Source: Pseudomonas sp. Irchel s3h17 (GTDB taxonomy: Bacteria; Pseudomonadota; Gammaproteobacteria; Pseudomonadales; Pseudomonadaceae). From it: 64,000 nt of DNA. Position 1 is the first letter of the stretch. Each line of letters opens with the position of its first letter. The position numbers and the translations under genes were made by a program. The notes below the pieces were generated by a model, which saw only the letters and a list, made by a program, of their open reading frames with translations, was not told the origin of the DNA and searched no databases. Location: contig NZ_FYDL01000013.1 of assembly GCF_900187505.1 (NCBI RefSeq), positions 62,001 to 126,000 of the forward strand. The letters run 5' to 3'. Below are positions 45,520 through 54,780 of the stretch, in pieces.

Positions 45520-46155
45520 ATGAAGTTGTATTACATCCCCGCCGCCTGCTCCCTTTCTCCCCATATCGTGCTTAACGAGCTCGGTATTGATGTCACTCTG
45601 ATCAAGGTCGACAACAAAAAGCAGACCACTGAATTGGGCGACAGCTATCACAACGTGAACGAACTGGGTTACGTCCCCGTACTGGAACTTGACGACGGTA
45701 CTTTCCTGCGTGAGGGCGCGGTGATCGTGCAGTACCTGGCCGATCAGAAGCCGGAACTAGGCTTGGCACCGGCCAACGGCACCATGGATCGCTACCGACT
45801 GCAGGAGTGGCTGAGCTTCCTGACTTCCGAAATCCACAAGGGTTTTATCCCGCTGCTGTACGCGGGACTGGCCGGTAAGTACGTGGACACTGCCAAGCCC
45901 AAGCTTGAACAACGTTTCGCGTGGATCAACGAACAATTGGCCGATAGGCAGTTCCTGATGGGCGATACCTTCACCGTGGTCGATGCGTATCTGTTCGCAT
46001 TGATTGGCTGGGGCCAAGCCTCCTGGCTGAAGAGCTATTACCAGGCCGACATTCATTTCGACGATTTGAAAAGCCTCCAGGCCTGGTATGGGCGAGTGCA
46101 TGAACGACCCTCCGTTCAGAGGGCTCTCCAGGCGGAAAGATTGGGGGGGATTTAA
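45520..46155 (+). CDS. Glutathione S-transferase (beta class, GstA-like)
   Basis: 211 residues. N-terminal thioredoxin-like domain beginning MKLYYIPAACSLSPHIVLNE, with the beta-class Cys10 and ELGYVPVLELDDG (cis-Pro region) and REGAVIVQYLAD. C-terminal helical domain with GDTFTVVDAYLFALIGW. Conjugates or reduces electrophiles with glutathione in the cytosol. Its divergent neighbour encodes an HxlR regulator. Confidence 0.95.
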   Translation: MKLYYIPAACSLSPHIVLNELGIDVTLIKVDNKKQTTELGDSYHNVNELGYVPVLELDDGTFLREGAVIVQYLADQKPELGLAPANGTMDRYRLQEWLSFLTSEIHKGFIPLLYAGLAGKYVDTAKPKLEQRFAWINEQLADRQFLMGDTFTVVDAYLFALIGWGQASWLKSYYQADIHFDDLKSLQAWYGRVHERPSVQRALQAERLGGI

Positions 46156-46205
46156 GTTACCGGCAAGCGTGACCATTAAACCGAATGACGGATGACCTGA
46201 GATCA

Positions 46206-46246
46206 CAAAAAAGGCACTTGGCGATTCCCACCAGTGCCTTTTTTTC
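46206..46246. terminator. Bidirectional terminator
   Basis: AAAAAAGGCACT ... AGTGCCTTTTTTT: inverted repeat with A and T tracts between the convergent GST gene and the TonB receptor remnant. Confidence 0.88.
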
Positions 46247-46258
46247 TGTCCGCGAGAA

Positions 46259-47625
46259 TCAGAATTGGTAGCTCATCGACAGCACTGCCGCGCGCGGATC
46301 GCCGTACAGCACGCTGCCGTAGGAGTCACGGCCAAAGGTGCTGTAGTAGTGTTTGTCGAACAGGTTGCTGACGTTGACGCTGGCCGTCAGGTGTTCATCG
46401 ACTCTGTAGCGACCGAACAGACCTACCAGGTAGTAATCGTCCTGGGTGGCACGGGCCTTCACCGAACCAACGTCCGCCTCATGGAACACTTTGCTCTGCC
46501 AGGTCATGTTGCCGCCCACGGTCAGGGCACTCCAGCTACCGGGCAAGCTATAGGCCGTGGAAAGCTTGAACAGATCATCCGGCTGGTCGCCCTGAAGTTT
46601 GTTGCCGTCCTTGTCCTTGGCCTCACGATGGGTAAAGCCACCCGCCACTTGTAGCCCGATCGCCACCTCACCGGACACCTCGAGCTCAAAGCCCTTGGTC
46701 TTGGTGCCATCGAGCGGTGTGTAGACATCGCGCGGGCTGCCGTCCGGCAAGGTGATGCTGGTGACGTAGCTGGCGTAATTGTCCTGAGTCACCTGGAACA
46801 CCACCGCGCTGGCATTCAGGCGACCGTCGAAGAACTCGGCCTTGATACCCAGCTCAAGATTGTCGCCCTCCTCCGGATCGATGAAGCTGCCGCTGGCATC
46901 GTGGTAGCCCTGTGGCCGGAAGATGCTGGTGTAGCTGCCATAGACTGAGAATATCTCGTTCAGGTCGTAAACAATCCCGGCATACGGGATCACTCGCCCG
47001 GACTCCTGATACGTCTGGTCCGGGTACATCAAGCTGATGCTCTCGGGGTCGACACGCTCGCTGGTCGCTTCACGCTTGAAGTTGGTAACGCGCGCACCCA
47101 GCAGGATCGACAACGGATCGTAGGGTTTGAACCGCGCAGAGACGTAATAGCCCGTCTGGGTGTCTTCCTGCTCGTCCTTGCCATCGTTCATGTATTGCAG
47201 CCGCGGACCGTAGCCCTCCCACTCGAAGAAGTTGTCCACGCGGGTGTCGGTGGAGTATTGGTAGCGGTCCTGCATCAAGTGCGAGCGACTGCCCGTCATG
47301 CCGACGGTCAAGTCGTGCAACCGGCCTAACAGCTCGAACGGCCCCTGCACATATGCATCGACATTGTTCGAGCGGCGCTCGCCATTGCAATGACAACGGT
47401 ACTGGAACACACCCTCACCCGTGGTTTTATCCGGGTAGCCACCGGATGCCGACATCATCAGCGAATCGTCCTTGTCGGACTGATGGCTGAACGCGACTTT
47501 GGCTCGCCAGTCATTGCCCAGTTGCTGCTCGATATTGGCAAAGACCGTGCTGTTGGTACATGCACGCTCGCAAGCCGACTTTGCGGCCGAGCACTTGCCC
47601 CAGGTCTCTCTACGCGAGCAGTTCA
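46259..47625 (-). pseudogene. TonB-dependent siderophore receptor, 5' half missing
   Basis: About 455 residues of outer-membrane beta-barrel sequence: DWRAKVAFSHQSDKDD, LLGARVTNFKRE, YAGIVYDLNEIFSVYGSYTS, LELGIKAEFFDGRLNAS and a C-terminal Phe (MSYQF). The signal peptide, TonB box and plug domain (normally 250-350 residues) are absent. Similarity fades at about 47620, where the sequence runs into the upstream region of the next gene; the codons up to 47680 are unrelated. A deletion removed the front, so it cannot work as a receptor. Confidence 0.8.
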
Positions 47626-47701
47626 TCAATGGTTCAGAATTGCCCTCGTATACTTTTATAGCCTGTCTCTCCCGGCCCACCCTTTCGGTAGCCTGATACC
47701 C

Positions 47702-49156
47702 ATGTCACGCCCCGCGCCGCTCCTGTTCCTGCTCGCCGCCCTGCTGTTCTTCTTCGCCCTCGGCAATCACCAATTGCAAGGCTCCACCGAAGCCCGGGTG
47801 GCCGGTATCGCCATGCAGATGCACCTGGACAACGACTGGGTGACGCCGCGCCTGCTGGGGCAACCCTTCCTGGAAAAACCACCCCTGAGCCTATGGCTGG
47901 ACGCCGGGGCGATTCGTGCGTTTGGGGGCTCGCCCTGGGCGGTTCGGTTGGCGTCGGCCTTTGCCGGGCTGTTCAGCGTGATGCTGCTGTACGCCATGCT
48001 GCGCCGATGGGGACGGCCGACGAACCTCGCCCTGATTGCGGGGATCATGCTGGCAACCATGGCCAGCTACTGGGGTAACGTACGCGGGGTCGGTGAAGAT
48101 GCCCTGCTGAGTCTCGGTGTCACCCTGGCGTTGCTGGCGTTCTACCAGGCGCATAAGCAACAGACGGGGCAGCAACCCGCCACGGGCAGCTGGCTGTTGT
48201 TTGCCCTCGGCATTGCCATCGCCACGTTGAGCAAGGGCGTGCTCGGCCTGGCAATGCCGGGCGTGGTGATCTTCGCCTACCTGCTGACCGAGAGCCTGAT
48301 CGACAAGCGCTTCACACTGACAAGCTGGACACGACCGGCGCTGGTGACAGTGCTCGGTTTGATCCCCTTGCTGATCTGGCTGTTCCTGCTGTATCAGCGC
48401 GGCGGCTCACAGGCCCTGGCCGAAGTGCTGTTGACCAATAGTCTCGGTCGCTTCAATGGCTCGTTCGTCGAGGCCGGGCACTATGAGCCGTTCCTTTACT
48501 ACCTGGCCAAACTGCCGGAAGCGTTCCTGCCGTGGAACATCCTGGTCTACCTGGGGCTGTGGCACTTTCGCAAACACCTGGCGAACAACCGCTACCTGTT
48601 GTTCTTTACCCTGTGGTTGCTGGCCCAGTTCGTGATGCTGACCCTGGCCTCCAGCAAGCGCACCGTGTACCTGATGTCGCTGACACCGGCGGCGGCAGTT
48701 ATCGCTGCGGAGTATGCCGCCGTGCTGTATGAGCGCCTGCGCCAGCACACGGAGGCGTCAGGCCGGCTCGGGAAGCTGGCCCGTCATCGCCGTGCATGGG
48801 CGATCGGCCTCATCAGCCTGATCGTCATGGCGTATCTGTCTGCCGCCCAATGGGCCGCCCCGCGCGCCGACCGCACACTGTCGTTCCTGCCGTTGATCGA
48901 GCAGATCCAGGCGATGCAAGCCATGGGGCAGGACGTGGCGCTGTATCAGGCCAACGAACGGACAGCCGGGGCGAGCGTTTTCTACACCCAGGGGTTGCTC
49001 AAGAATTTGCAGACCGAGGCGCAACTGTCCACCTTCCTCGCGGCGTCCCCCACTCATGTGGCACTGATCGCCAGCGAGCGCGAGCCCGGACCGCCCTTGA
49101 AGGTGCTGAAGACCATGAGGGTGAGCCGGCAGGCGTATTACTTCGTGGCGCAGTAA
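47702..49156 (+). CDS. ArnT-like glycosyltransferase (GT39/PMT family)
   Basis: 484 residues, integral inner-membrane protein. Begins MSRPAPLLFLLAALLFFFAL, then GSTEARVAGIAMQMHLDNDW (acidic catalytic loop 1, Glu and Asp) and FLEKPPLSLWLDA; many transmembrane segments follow. Enzymes of this type move a sugar from a polyprenyl phosphate to lipid A or protein. Clustered with a PAP2 phosphatase and an Ais-like phosphatase, which points to LPS or envelope modification. Shorter than ArnT (about 550). Confidence 0.88.
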   Translation: MSRPAPLLFLLAALLFFFALGNHQLQGSTEARVAGIAMQMHLDNDWVTPRLLGQPFLEKPPLSLWLDAGAIRAFGGSPWAVRLASAFAGLFSVMLLYAMLRRWGRPTNLALIAGIMLATMASYWGNVRGVGEDALLSLGVTLALLAFYQAHKQQTGQQPATGSWLLFALGIAIATLSKGVLGLAMPGVVIFAYLLTESLIDKRFTLTSWTRPALVTVLGLIPLLIWLFLLYQRGGSQALAEVLLTNSLGRFNGSFVEAGHYEPFLYYLAKLPEAFLPWNILVYLGLWHFRKHLANNRYLLFFTLWLLAQFVMLTLASSKRTVYLMSLTPAAAVIAAEYAAVLYERLRQHTEASGRLGKLARHRRAWAIGLISLIVMAYLSAAQWAAPRADRTLSFLPLIEQIQAMQAMGQDVALYQANERTAGASVFYTQGLLKNLQTEAQLSTFLAASPTHVALIASEREPGPPLKVLKTMRVSRQAYYFVAQ

Positions 49157-49179
49157 AATAAAAAAAAGTGCCGCCGAAT

Positions 49180-50013
49180 TCAGCCCGACACCTGCACCTC
49201 GGTACCACCGACCCGGGCTGTCACCTTCTGCCGCACCGGCACATCCAGCCGCACGCGACCGTAAAACGCCAATGCCGTCAGCAAACAGGTGAGCCAGACA
49301 AAGATCCCGGCCCAGAAGGTGTGGGACATGTAGTGCCAGCCCTGCAATACCCGCGTGGTGCCAAAGATGAAGCCCAGCAGCAGCGAACCCCACAGGATGG
49401 CCTGCGAATAGCGCCACTGGTAACGACGCGCCACGAAATACAGGGCGAGCATGGTGAAACCACCGGAGGCATGCCCCCCCGGCCAGCAACGGCCGTCGCC
49501 CGCCTCCTTGAACAGCTGGAAGTTGTTGAACCACTCCATGTGGGCGATTTTTCCACCGTAGAGCGTGGTTTCAATCGGGCAGTACACGCTGGTGTGCGCC
49601 TTGAGGAAGTGAATCACGCCGGTGCAAAGGGCGAACGCCAGCACCACGAACCAGAAGTCACGACGATGGTCGGTGGTAAACCGCAGCACCGACGCTACCT
49701 TGGTCCGCTCCAGAAAACCGCCCAGGCGCGGGTGTTTCTGTGTGTTGAAGCGCGGCCAGACAAACGACAGCAACGCCCCGATCAAGGCGACCTCGGCAGT
49801 CCAGTCCGGAATCACGCGCGTCCACTTGTGGGTGATTTTTTCAAAGAGTCGAATGTGGTCGATCGGGAACGTCTGGGTCAGCGGATCAAAGAACAGATTG
49901 CTGAAGGCAATATCGATGTGGGTCATGTCGAACAACAGAAACACCACCGCGGCGCAGAGCAGCGGGATACCAAAGTTCATCCAATAAAACCGCTGGCGCA
50001 CAAATATCTGCAT
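49180..50013 (-). CDS. PAP2 superfamily phosphatase
   Basis: About 277 residues with six likely membrane segments. The lipid phosphatase triad motifs are present in modified form: KAHTSVYCP, CWPGGHASGGFT (PSGH-like, here PGGH) and RVLQGWHYMSHTFWAG (catalytic His). Acts on lipid-linked phosphates at the periplasmic side, for example undecaprenyl or lipid A phosphates. Convergent with the GT39 gene and upstream in the same direction as an unlabelled short gap. Start at 50013 (MQIFVRQRF) preferred. Confidence 0.87.
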   Translation of the reverse strand: MQIFVRQRFYWMNFGIPLLCAAVVFLLFDMTHIDIAFSNLFFDPLTQTFPIDHIRLFEKITHKWTRVIPDWTAEVALIGALLSFVWPRFNTQKHPRLGGFLERTKVASVLRFTTDHRRDFWFVVLAFALCTGVIHFLKAHTSVYCPIETTLYGGKIAHMEWFNNFQLFKEAGDGRCWPGGHASGGFTMLALYFVARRYQWRYSQAILWGSLLLGFIFGTTRVLQGWHYMSHTFWAGIFVWLTCLLTALAFYGRVRLDVPVRQKVTARVGGTEVQVSG

Positions 50014-50040
50014 CGTTCGTCCCGTCTGCACGTTGATCGA

Positions 50041-50757
50041 TTACTGCGTGAACACCGAGCGCCAGTCAGTGGCGTCGAGGAACCCCAGGAGGTGGGCCTT
50101 GGCGTTACCCTTGGCGGTGGATAAAAAAAGCGCTGTTCCGTAACCGTAGCGGGTGCCCGGCACGTTCAGCTCTTTTTCCAGTCCGGCCATGCACTCACTG
50201 TGGGTGACCAACACCAGGTTACGTCCCGCCACCTTGTGGGCCAGTGCATCCCGTAGCAGGGTCCCCTTGCAGTTGAACAGCCAGTCCTGGCCGGTCGTGA
50301 CCGAGCTGAACATGTAGCTGGACGTCTGTACCGCACGGGTCACGGGGCTGTTGTAGAGGTCGGTATGGGACAGCCCCAAGTGTTTGAACTGTGCCCCCAG
50401 CTCCACCGCCACATCCCGTGCACGGTCGGTGATGCCATCCGGGGTGTTTTGACAGCTGGCGTTGGAATGATCACAACGTTCAACGTGCCGGACCAACACA
50501 ATCATCTCGCCAGCCGCCCAGTCAGCCTTCAGCCGCGCCAGATCCGAGGCACTGCCCTGCGCCAGGTCCGGAACCGGTGCCGGCCGCAACAGGTAAACCG
50601 CCGACAGCAGCACGCACAGCCCCAGCAACAGCGCGATGACGGTGCGCTTGTAACGCCTGATCCCCGCCAGACCGGGCGGGAGACTGGCACCCAGCGATTC
50701 GATTCTTGACCCCACGACCCAACCGCCCCTGTGGCATTGCCAGCCAGATAAATGCAT
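50041..50757 (-). CDS. Histidine phosphatase family protein (Ais/PmrG-like)
   Basis: 238 residues from the ATG at 50757. N-terminal membrane anchor (KRTVIALLLGLCVLLSAVYL, about 37-56), then the phosphoglycerate mutase-like core: LVRHVERCDHSN (RHxE) and LVTHSECMAGLEKEL (second catalytic His). Similar in layout to Ais, the LPS core heptose phosphatase. The frame extends to 51372 but the upstream part overlaps the chemoreceptor gene and is not homologous. Likely transcribed with the PAP2 gene. Confidence 0.82.
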   Translation of the reverse strand: MHLSGWQCHRGGWVVGSRIESLGASLPPGLAGIRRYKRTVIALLLGLCVLLSAVYLLRPAPVPDLAQGSASDLARLKADWAAGEMIVLVRHVERCDHSNASCQNTPDGITDRARDVAVELGAQFKHLGLSHTDLYNSPVTRAVQTSSYMFSSVTTGQDWLFNCKGTLLRDALAHKVAGRNLVLVTHSECMAGLEKELNVPGTRYGYGTALFLSTAKGNAKAHLLGFLDATDWRSVFTQ

Positions 50758-51034
50758 GTGTCGGCCTGATGCCGACGATGGCAGGACAATAAAGATGGGC
50801 AAGTCGGAGGCTGGTGAAATGAATGTGAAAAAAAACGTGAGCGATGACATTTTTTGTCGAAACCCACTGTCAGCCGGCAATCTGCTTCCCTTGCAATTTC
50901 TCGTAACGAAAACAGGTTCAGCTATCTCGCTGGCTGCCGATACAGGCCTTCTATACCCCTTGCTGGCTCCCAAAAAAAATAATCTTCCAGCCAACTGACG
51001 ATCAAGAAGCGCAACGTTCCTGGAGGAATTTTCG
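50758..51034. other. Divergent promoter region
   Basis: 277 bases between the histidine phosphatase gene (minus) and the chemoreceptor gene (plus). AT-rich with A tracts near 50830 and 50970; GGAGGAA just before 51035 is the chemoreceptor RBS. No other feature seen. Confidence 0.5.
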
Positions 51035-52954
51035 ATGAATAGCTGGTTCGCCAATATCAGCGTCAACCTGAAGCTGGGCCTGGGTTTCGGCCTGGTGCTG
51101 GCCCTTACCTGCATCCTTGCCCTGACCGGCTGGACCAGCCTGGGCGGGCTGATCGACCGCAGCAACTGGATGAGCGACATCACCCAGCTCAACGCGAGCC
51201 TGACCAAACTGCGCATTACCCGCTTGCAATACATGCTGGCCAACGGCGACGAGACCGTGGCGCAGACCGTGCAAACCTCCCTCGATGGCTTCAAGGCCCA
51301 ACAGCAGTCCCTGCTGTCGAGCTTCAAGAGCCCTGAAAACCTCAAGCTGCTCAGGGAACAAAGCGCCGTCATCGACGCCTACCAGCAATCCCTGAACAAG
51401 ATGCGCAACGCCTACCGCACCGCCAACGCGGCGCGTCAGGCCATGGCTGAGAACGCCGAAGGCGCCAACACCCTGATCAACGACATCAACACCCGCGCGC
51501 GGCAGATGCCGCTGAGCGATGAGCGCTTCGAACAGTTCCAGGTCATCACCGAAGCCAAGGAGCAGTTCTTGCTCGCCCGCTACGAAGTACGGGGCTACAC
51601 CGCCGACAGCAACCCGGCCACCGAGCAAAAGGCCGCGGTACAACTGGACGCGGCCATTGCCAGCCTAAAGGTGCTGAACAGCCACTTCGCCGACACTCAG
51701 CCAGACGCCTTGCGCCAGCTCGAACGCGTACTGACCAGCTACCGCAGTGCGTTGCAGGCCTATAAGGCTGCCAACCGTGAAGCCGTCCAGGCTCGTCAGG
51801 AAATGACAGTCCAGGGCAGTGACATCGTCAGCCGCAGCGACACGCTGTATCAGATCCAGCTGGATCGCCGCGACACCGAAAGCGCCCGTGCGCGCACCCT
51901 GCAACTGATCAGCACCCTGCTGGCCTTGCTGGTGGGCGTGCTGGCGGCCGTGGTCATCACCCGGCAGATCACCCGTCCGCTGCGCGAAACCCTGGCGGTG
52001 GTCGAGCGCATCGCCAGCGGCGACCTGACCCAGGACGTGCGCGTGACTCGCCGCGACGAACTCGGCGTGCTGCAACAAGGCATCGCCCGCATGGGGGTGA
52101 CCCTGCGCGACCTGATCAGCGGCATTCGCGATGGCGTGACCCAGATCGCCAGCGCCGCAGAAGAACTGTCCGCCGTCACCGAAGAAACCAGCGCCGGGGT
52201 CAACAGCCAGAAGGTGGAAACCGATCAGGTGGCCACCGCGATGCACGAAATGACCGCCACCGTGCAGGAGGTCGCGCGCAACGCCGAGCAAGCCTCGCAA
52301 GCGGCCGCCGCGGCTGACTGTGAAGCCCGTGACGGTGACAAGGTGGTCAACCAGGCGATCACCCAGATCGAACGCCTGGCCAGCGAGGTGGTGCGTTCCA
52401 CCGAAGCCATGACCGTACTGCAACAGGAAAGCGACAAGATCGGCAGCGTCATGGACGTGATCAAGGCCGTGGCCGAACAGACCAACCTGCTGGCGCTCAA
52501 CGCCGCCATTGAAGCGGCGCGCGCCGGTGAAGCCGGTCGTGGCTTTGCCGTGGTGGCTGACGAAGTCCGTGGCCTGGCCCAGCGCACGCAGAAGTCCACC
52601 GAGGAAATCGAAGGCCTGGTTGCCGCGCTACAGAACGGTACCCAGCAAGTGGCGACCGTGATGAACAACAGCCGCAGCCTGACCGACAGCAGCGTCGAGC
52701 TGACCCGCAAGGCCGGCGCGTCACTGGAGAACATCACCCGCACGGTGTCGAACATTCAGTCGATGAACCAGCAGATTGCCGCCGCAGCCGAGCAGCAAAG
52801 TGCGGTGGCCGAAGAAATCAGCCGCAGCATCATCAACGTGCGCGACGTCTCCGAACAGACCGCCGCCGCCAGCGATGAAACCGCGGCGTCCAGCGTTGAA
52901 CTGGCGCGCCTGGGCAATCAGTTGCAGATGATGGTCAGCCACTTCCGCGTCTGA
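51035..52954 (+). CDS. Methyl-accepting chemotaxis protein with HBM-type sensor
   Basis: 639 residues. Transmembrane helix 1 (about 14-34), a long all-helical periplasmic region of about 250 residues (35-285) with the size and helix pattern of the helical bimodular (HBM) domain of P. putida McpS, transmembrane helix 2 (about 288-312), HAMP, then the signalling domain with the conserved hairpin EQTNLLALNAAIEAARAGEAG. HBM sensors often bind TCA-cycle or other organic acids; the ligand here cannot be read. Strong RBS GGAGG. Confidence 0.92.
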   Translation: MNSWFANISVNLKLGLGFGLVLALTCILALTGWTSLGGLIDRSNWMSDITQLNASLTKLRITRLQYMLANGDETVAQTVQTSLDGFKAQQQSLLSSFKSPENLKLLREQSAVIDAYQQSLNKMRNAYRTANAARQAMAENAEGANTLINDINTRARQMPLSDERFEQFQVITEAKEQFLLARYEVRGYTADSNPATEQKAAVQLDAAIASLKVLNSHFADTQPDALRQLERVLTSYRSALQAYKAANREAVQARQEMTVQGSDIVSRSDTLYQIQLDRRDTESARARTLQLISTLLALLVGVLAAVVITRQITRPLRETLAVVERIASGDLTQDVRVTRRDELGVLQQGIARMGVTLRDLISGIRDGVTQIASAAEELSAVTEETSAGVNSQKVETDQVATAMHEMTATVQEVARNAEQASQAAAAADCEARDGDKVVNQAITQIERLASEVVRSTEAMTVLQQESDKIGSVMDVIKAVAEQTNLLALNAAIEAARAGEAGRGFAVVADEVRGLAQRTQKSTEEIEGLVAALQNGTQQVATVMNNSRSLTDSSVELTRKAGASLENITRTVSNIQSMNQQIAAAAEQQSAVAEEISRSIINVRDVSEQTAAASDETAASSVELARLGNQLQMMVSHFRV

Positions 52955-52993
52955 TCCCCCGAGACGAGGGCGGCCACTGTGCCGCCCTTGCTC

Positions 52994-53126
52994 TGTGGCG
53001 AGCGAGCTTGCTCGCGCTGGTGCGCGAAGCGCGCCCAACAAGACGATTGCAGTCTTTCAGATAACACCCGGTGAGCGGTTTTGGGGCTGCTGCGCAGCCC
53101 AGCGCGAGCAAGCTCGCTCGCCACAG
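52994..53126. repeat. REP doublet (GCGAGC type), copy 1
   Basis: TGTGGCGAGCGAGCTTGCTC at the left and GAGCAAGCTCGCTCGCCACA at the right, with inner GCGCGAAGCGCGC and GGGCTGCTGCGCAGCCC palindromes. The gap 52955-53347 also has a single diverged unit near 53235-53262. A very similar doublet is at 58304-58440. Confidence 0.88.
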
Positions 53127-53347
53127 GGTATTCCGCAGTCCGCCATTGACGAGCGCAGCCATGTGATCAGACTGTTGCTCCCACAAAGGGTGTGCACGCA
53201 CTCACGCCGCTCAATCAAGCGTGAACGCTGTCTCCGTGGCGAGTAAGCTCGCTCGTCACAGCATTTACGCTCGGTGTTCCCACGCCTTGACGCGAGCAAC
53301 CGGTCGATGCCCGATTGCTCACGATGAACTCAAGCACACCCCGTCTC

Positions 53348-54721
53348 TTACCGCGTCCCGCGTTGACGCAAGGCCGACGGCATGAAATACGCGTCCTCTG
53401 GCACCGGCTGGGCGAAGTCCACGGTTTGCGTCTCTTCGTTATCCAGGTTCTGTACGTAGTAACGCCGCGCCTGCAGGTCGTGGAACACGTCCATTGCGCT
53501 CCAGGTCGTCGGCAGGTCGTAGAAGTTCTTCAGGTAGCCCATCGACACCCGCCACAGCTCCCCTCGCCCGTCGTACTGGTCCACCACCGCGGCGCCCCAG
53601 CTGTCTTCGTCGAGAAACAGCACGCGCTTGGAGTAGATGTGTCGCGAGCCCGGCTTGAGCGTGCCTTCCACCACCCAGACCCGGTGCAACTCATAACGGG
53701 TGTACTGCGGGTTGAGGTGCCCCGGCTTGAGCAAGTCCGCGTACTTCACCTCGGGACTGCCGACCTTGTAGTTGTTGTAGGGAATGTAGACCTCTTTCTT
53801 GCCGACCAGCTTCCAGTCGTAACGGTCCGGCGAGCCGTTGAACAGGTCGGTATCGTCCGCCGTGCGCAGGCCGTCCGACGACGCGATCGGGGTGTCATAC
53901 GCCAGGTTCGGCGCACGGCGCACGCGGCGCTGGCCGGCGTCGTAGACCCAGGCCTGACGCGGGTCCTTGAGCTGGTCCAGGGTCTCGTGCACCAACGCCG
54001 CGCCGCCCGCCAGGCGGGCCGGGCTCTTCACGAAGGCCAGGTAGTAGAACAGGATGTTCTTCAGGTCCGCGTACTGCCCGCCCGGACGGTAGTAGGTGAA
54101 CATCCCCTCCTGCTGCGAGGTCACCAGGGCGAAGCTGCCGTTACGTTGTACCGGCGCTTCGGACGCGCGGCGGACCACGTAGATCCCGCGATAGCGGGTG
54201 ATGTGGTTCCACAGCGCCTCGACACCGTCCTTCGGCACCGGGAACGGCACGCCACCATAGGCATCGGAAAAGCCGTTGCCGCCGTCAAGCAGCTTGGCGC
54301 TGGTGGCGTTCTTGAAGGTGTTGTCATACAGCCACTGCGGCGCGGAACCCGAGCGGCGACTGGTGTACACCGGCATCTGGAAAGTGTCGGGGTAACTGTT
54401 GAACAGCGCGATCTGGCCCGCACTGAGCTGAGCCTTGTACTGCTCGAGGTTGGCCTTGGTGATGGTGAACAACGGCTTGTCGCCCGGGAACGGGTCCAGG
54501 TGATGCTGGCCTGGGGTATAGCCCTTGGGGGCCTGGGTAATGCCGCCGTCCCAGGCCGGAATGGTGCCGGCCGCATTACCGCCACGCTCGGCGCCCAGCG
54601 GCGTCAACGCGGACTTGAGTTGTTGGGCTTGCTGAGGGGACAGGGCAGCCAGCGCGCTGCCAGCCGCCAGGCTCAGGACCAGGGCCAACGTGGTCTTGAT
54701 CAGTCGCGGTGTGTGAAGCAT
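53348..54721 (-). CDS. DUF1329 family envelope protein
   Basis: 457 residues from ATG 54721; signal peptide MLHTPRLIKTTLALVLSLAA, cleavage near ALA. The mature protein has the family's GGNAAGTIPAWDGGIT and DPFPGDKPLFTIT near the start, then a LolA/LppX-like beta fold (VWVVEGTLKPGSRHIYSKRV, FLDEDSWGAAVVDQYDGRGE). DUF1329 proteins nearly always accompany DUF1302 proteins, as here, and are linked to use or export of hydrophobic compounds. GGAGA lies 7 bases upstream of the start. Confidence 0.9.
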   Translation of the reverse strand: MLHTPRLIKTTLALVLSLAAGSALAALSPQQAQQLKSALTPLGAERGGNAAGTIPAWDGGITQAPKGYTPGQHHLDPFPGDKPLFTITKANLEQYKAQLSAGQIALFNSYPDTFQMPVYTSRRSGSAPQWLYDNTFKNATSAKLLDGGNGFSDAYGGVPFPVPKDGVEALWNHITRYRGIYVVRRASEAPVQRNGSFALVTSQQEGMFTYYRPGGQYADLKNILFYYLAFVKSPARLAGGAALVHETLDQLKDPRQAWVYDAGQRRVRRAPNLAYDTPIASSDGLRTADDTDLFNGSPDRYDWKLVGKKEVYIPYNNYKVGSPEVKYADLLKPGHLNPQYTRYELHRVWVVEGTLKPGSRHIYSKRVLFLDEDSWGAAVVDQYDGRGELWRVSMGYLKNFYDLPTTWSAMDVFHDLQARRYYVQNLDNEETQTVDFAQPVPEDAYFMPSALRQRGTR

Positions 54722-54780
54722 GGACATTCTCCGAAATAAAGGCAGGGCGGCATCGCCCGCAAGCCAAGGGGCCTGAACAC

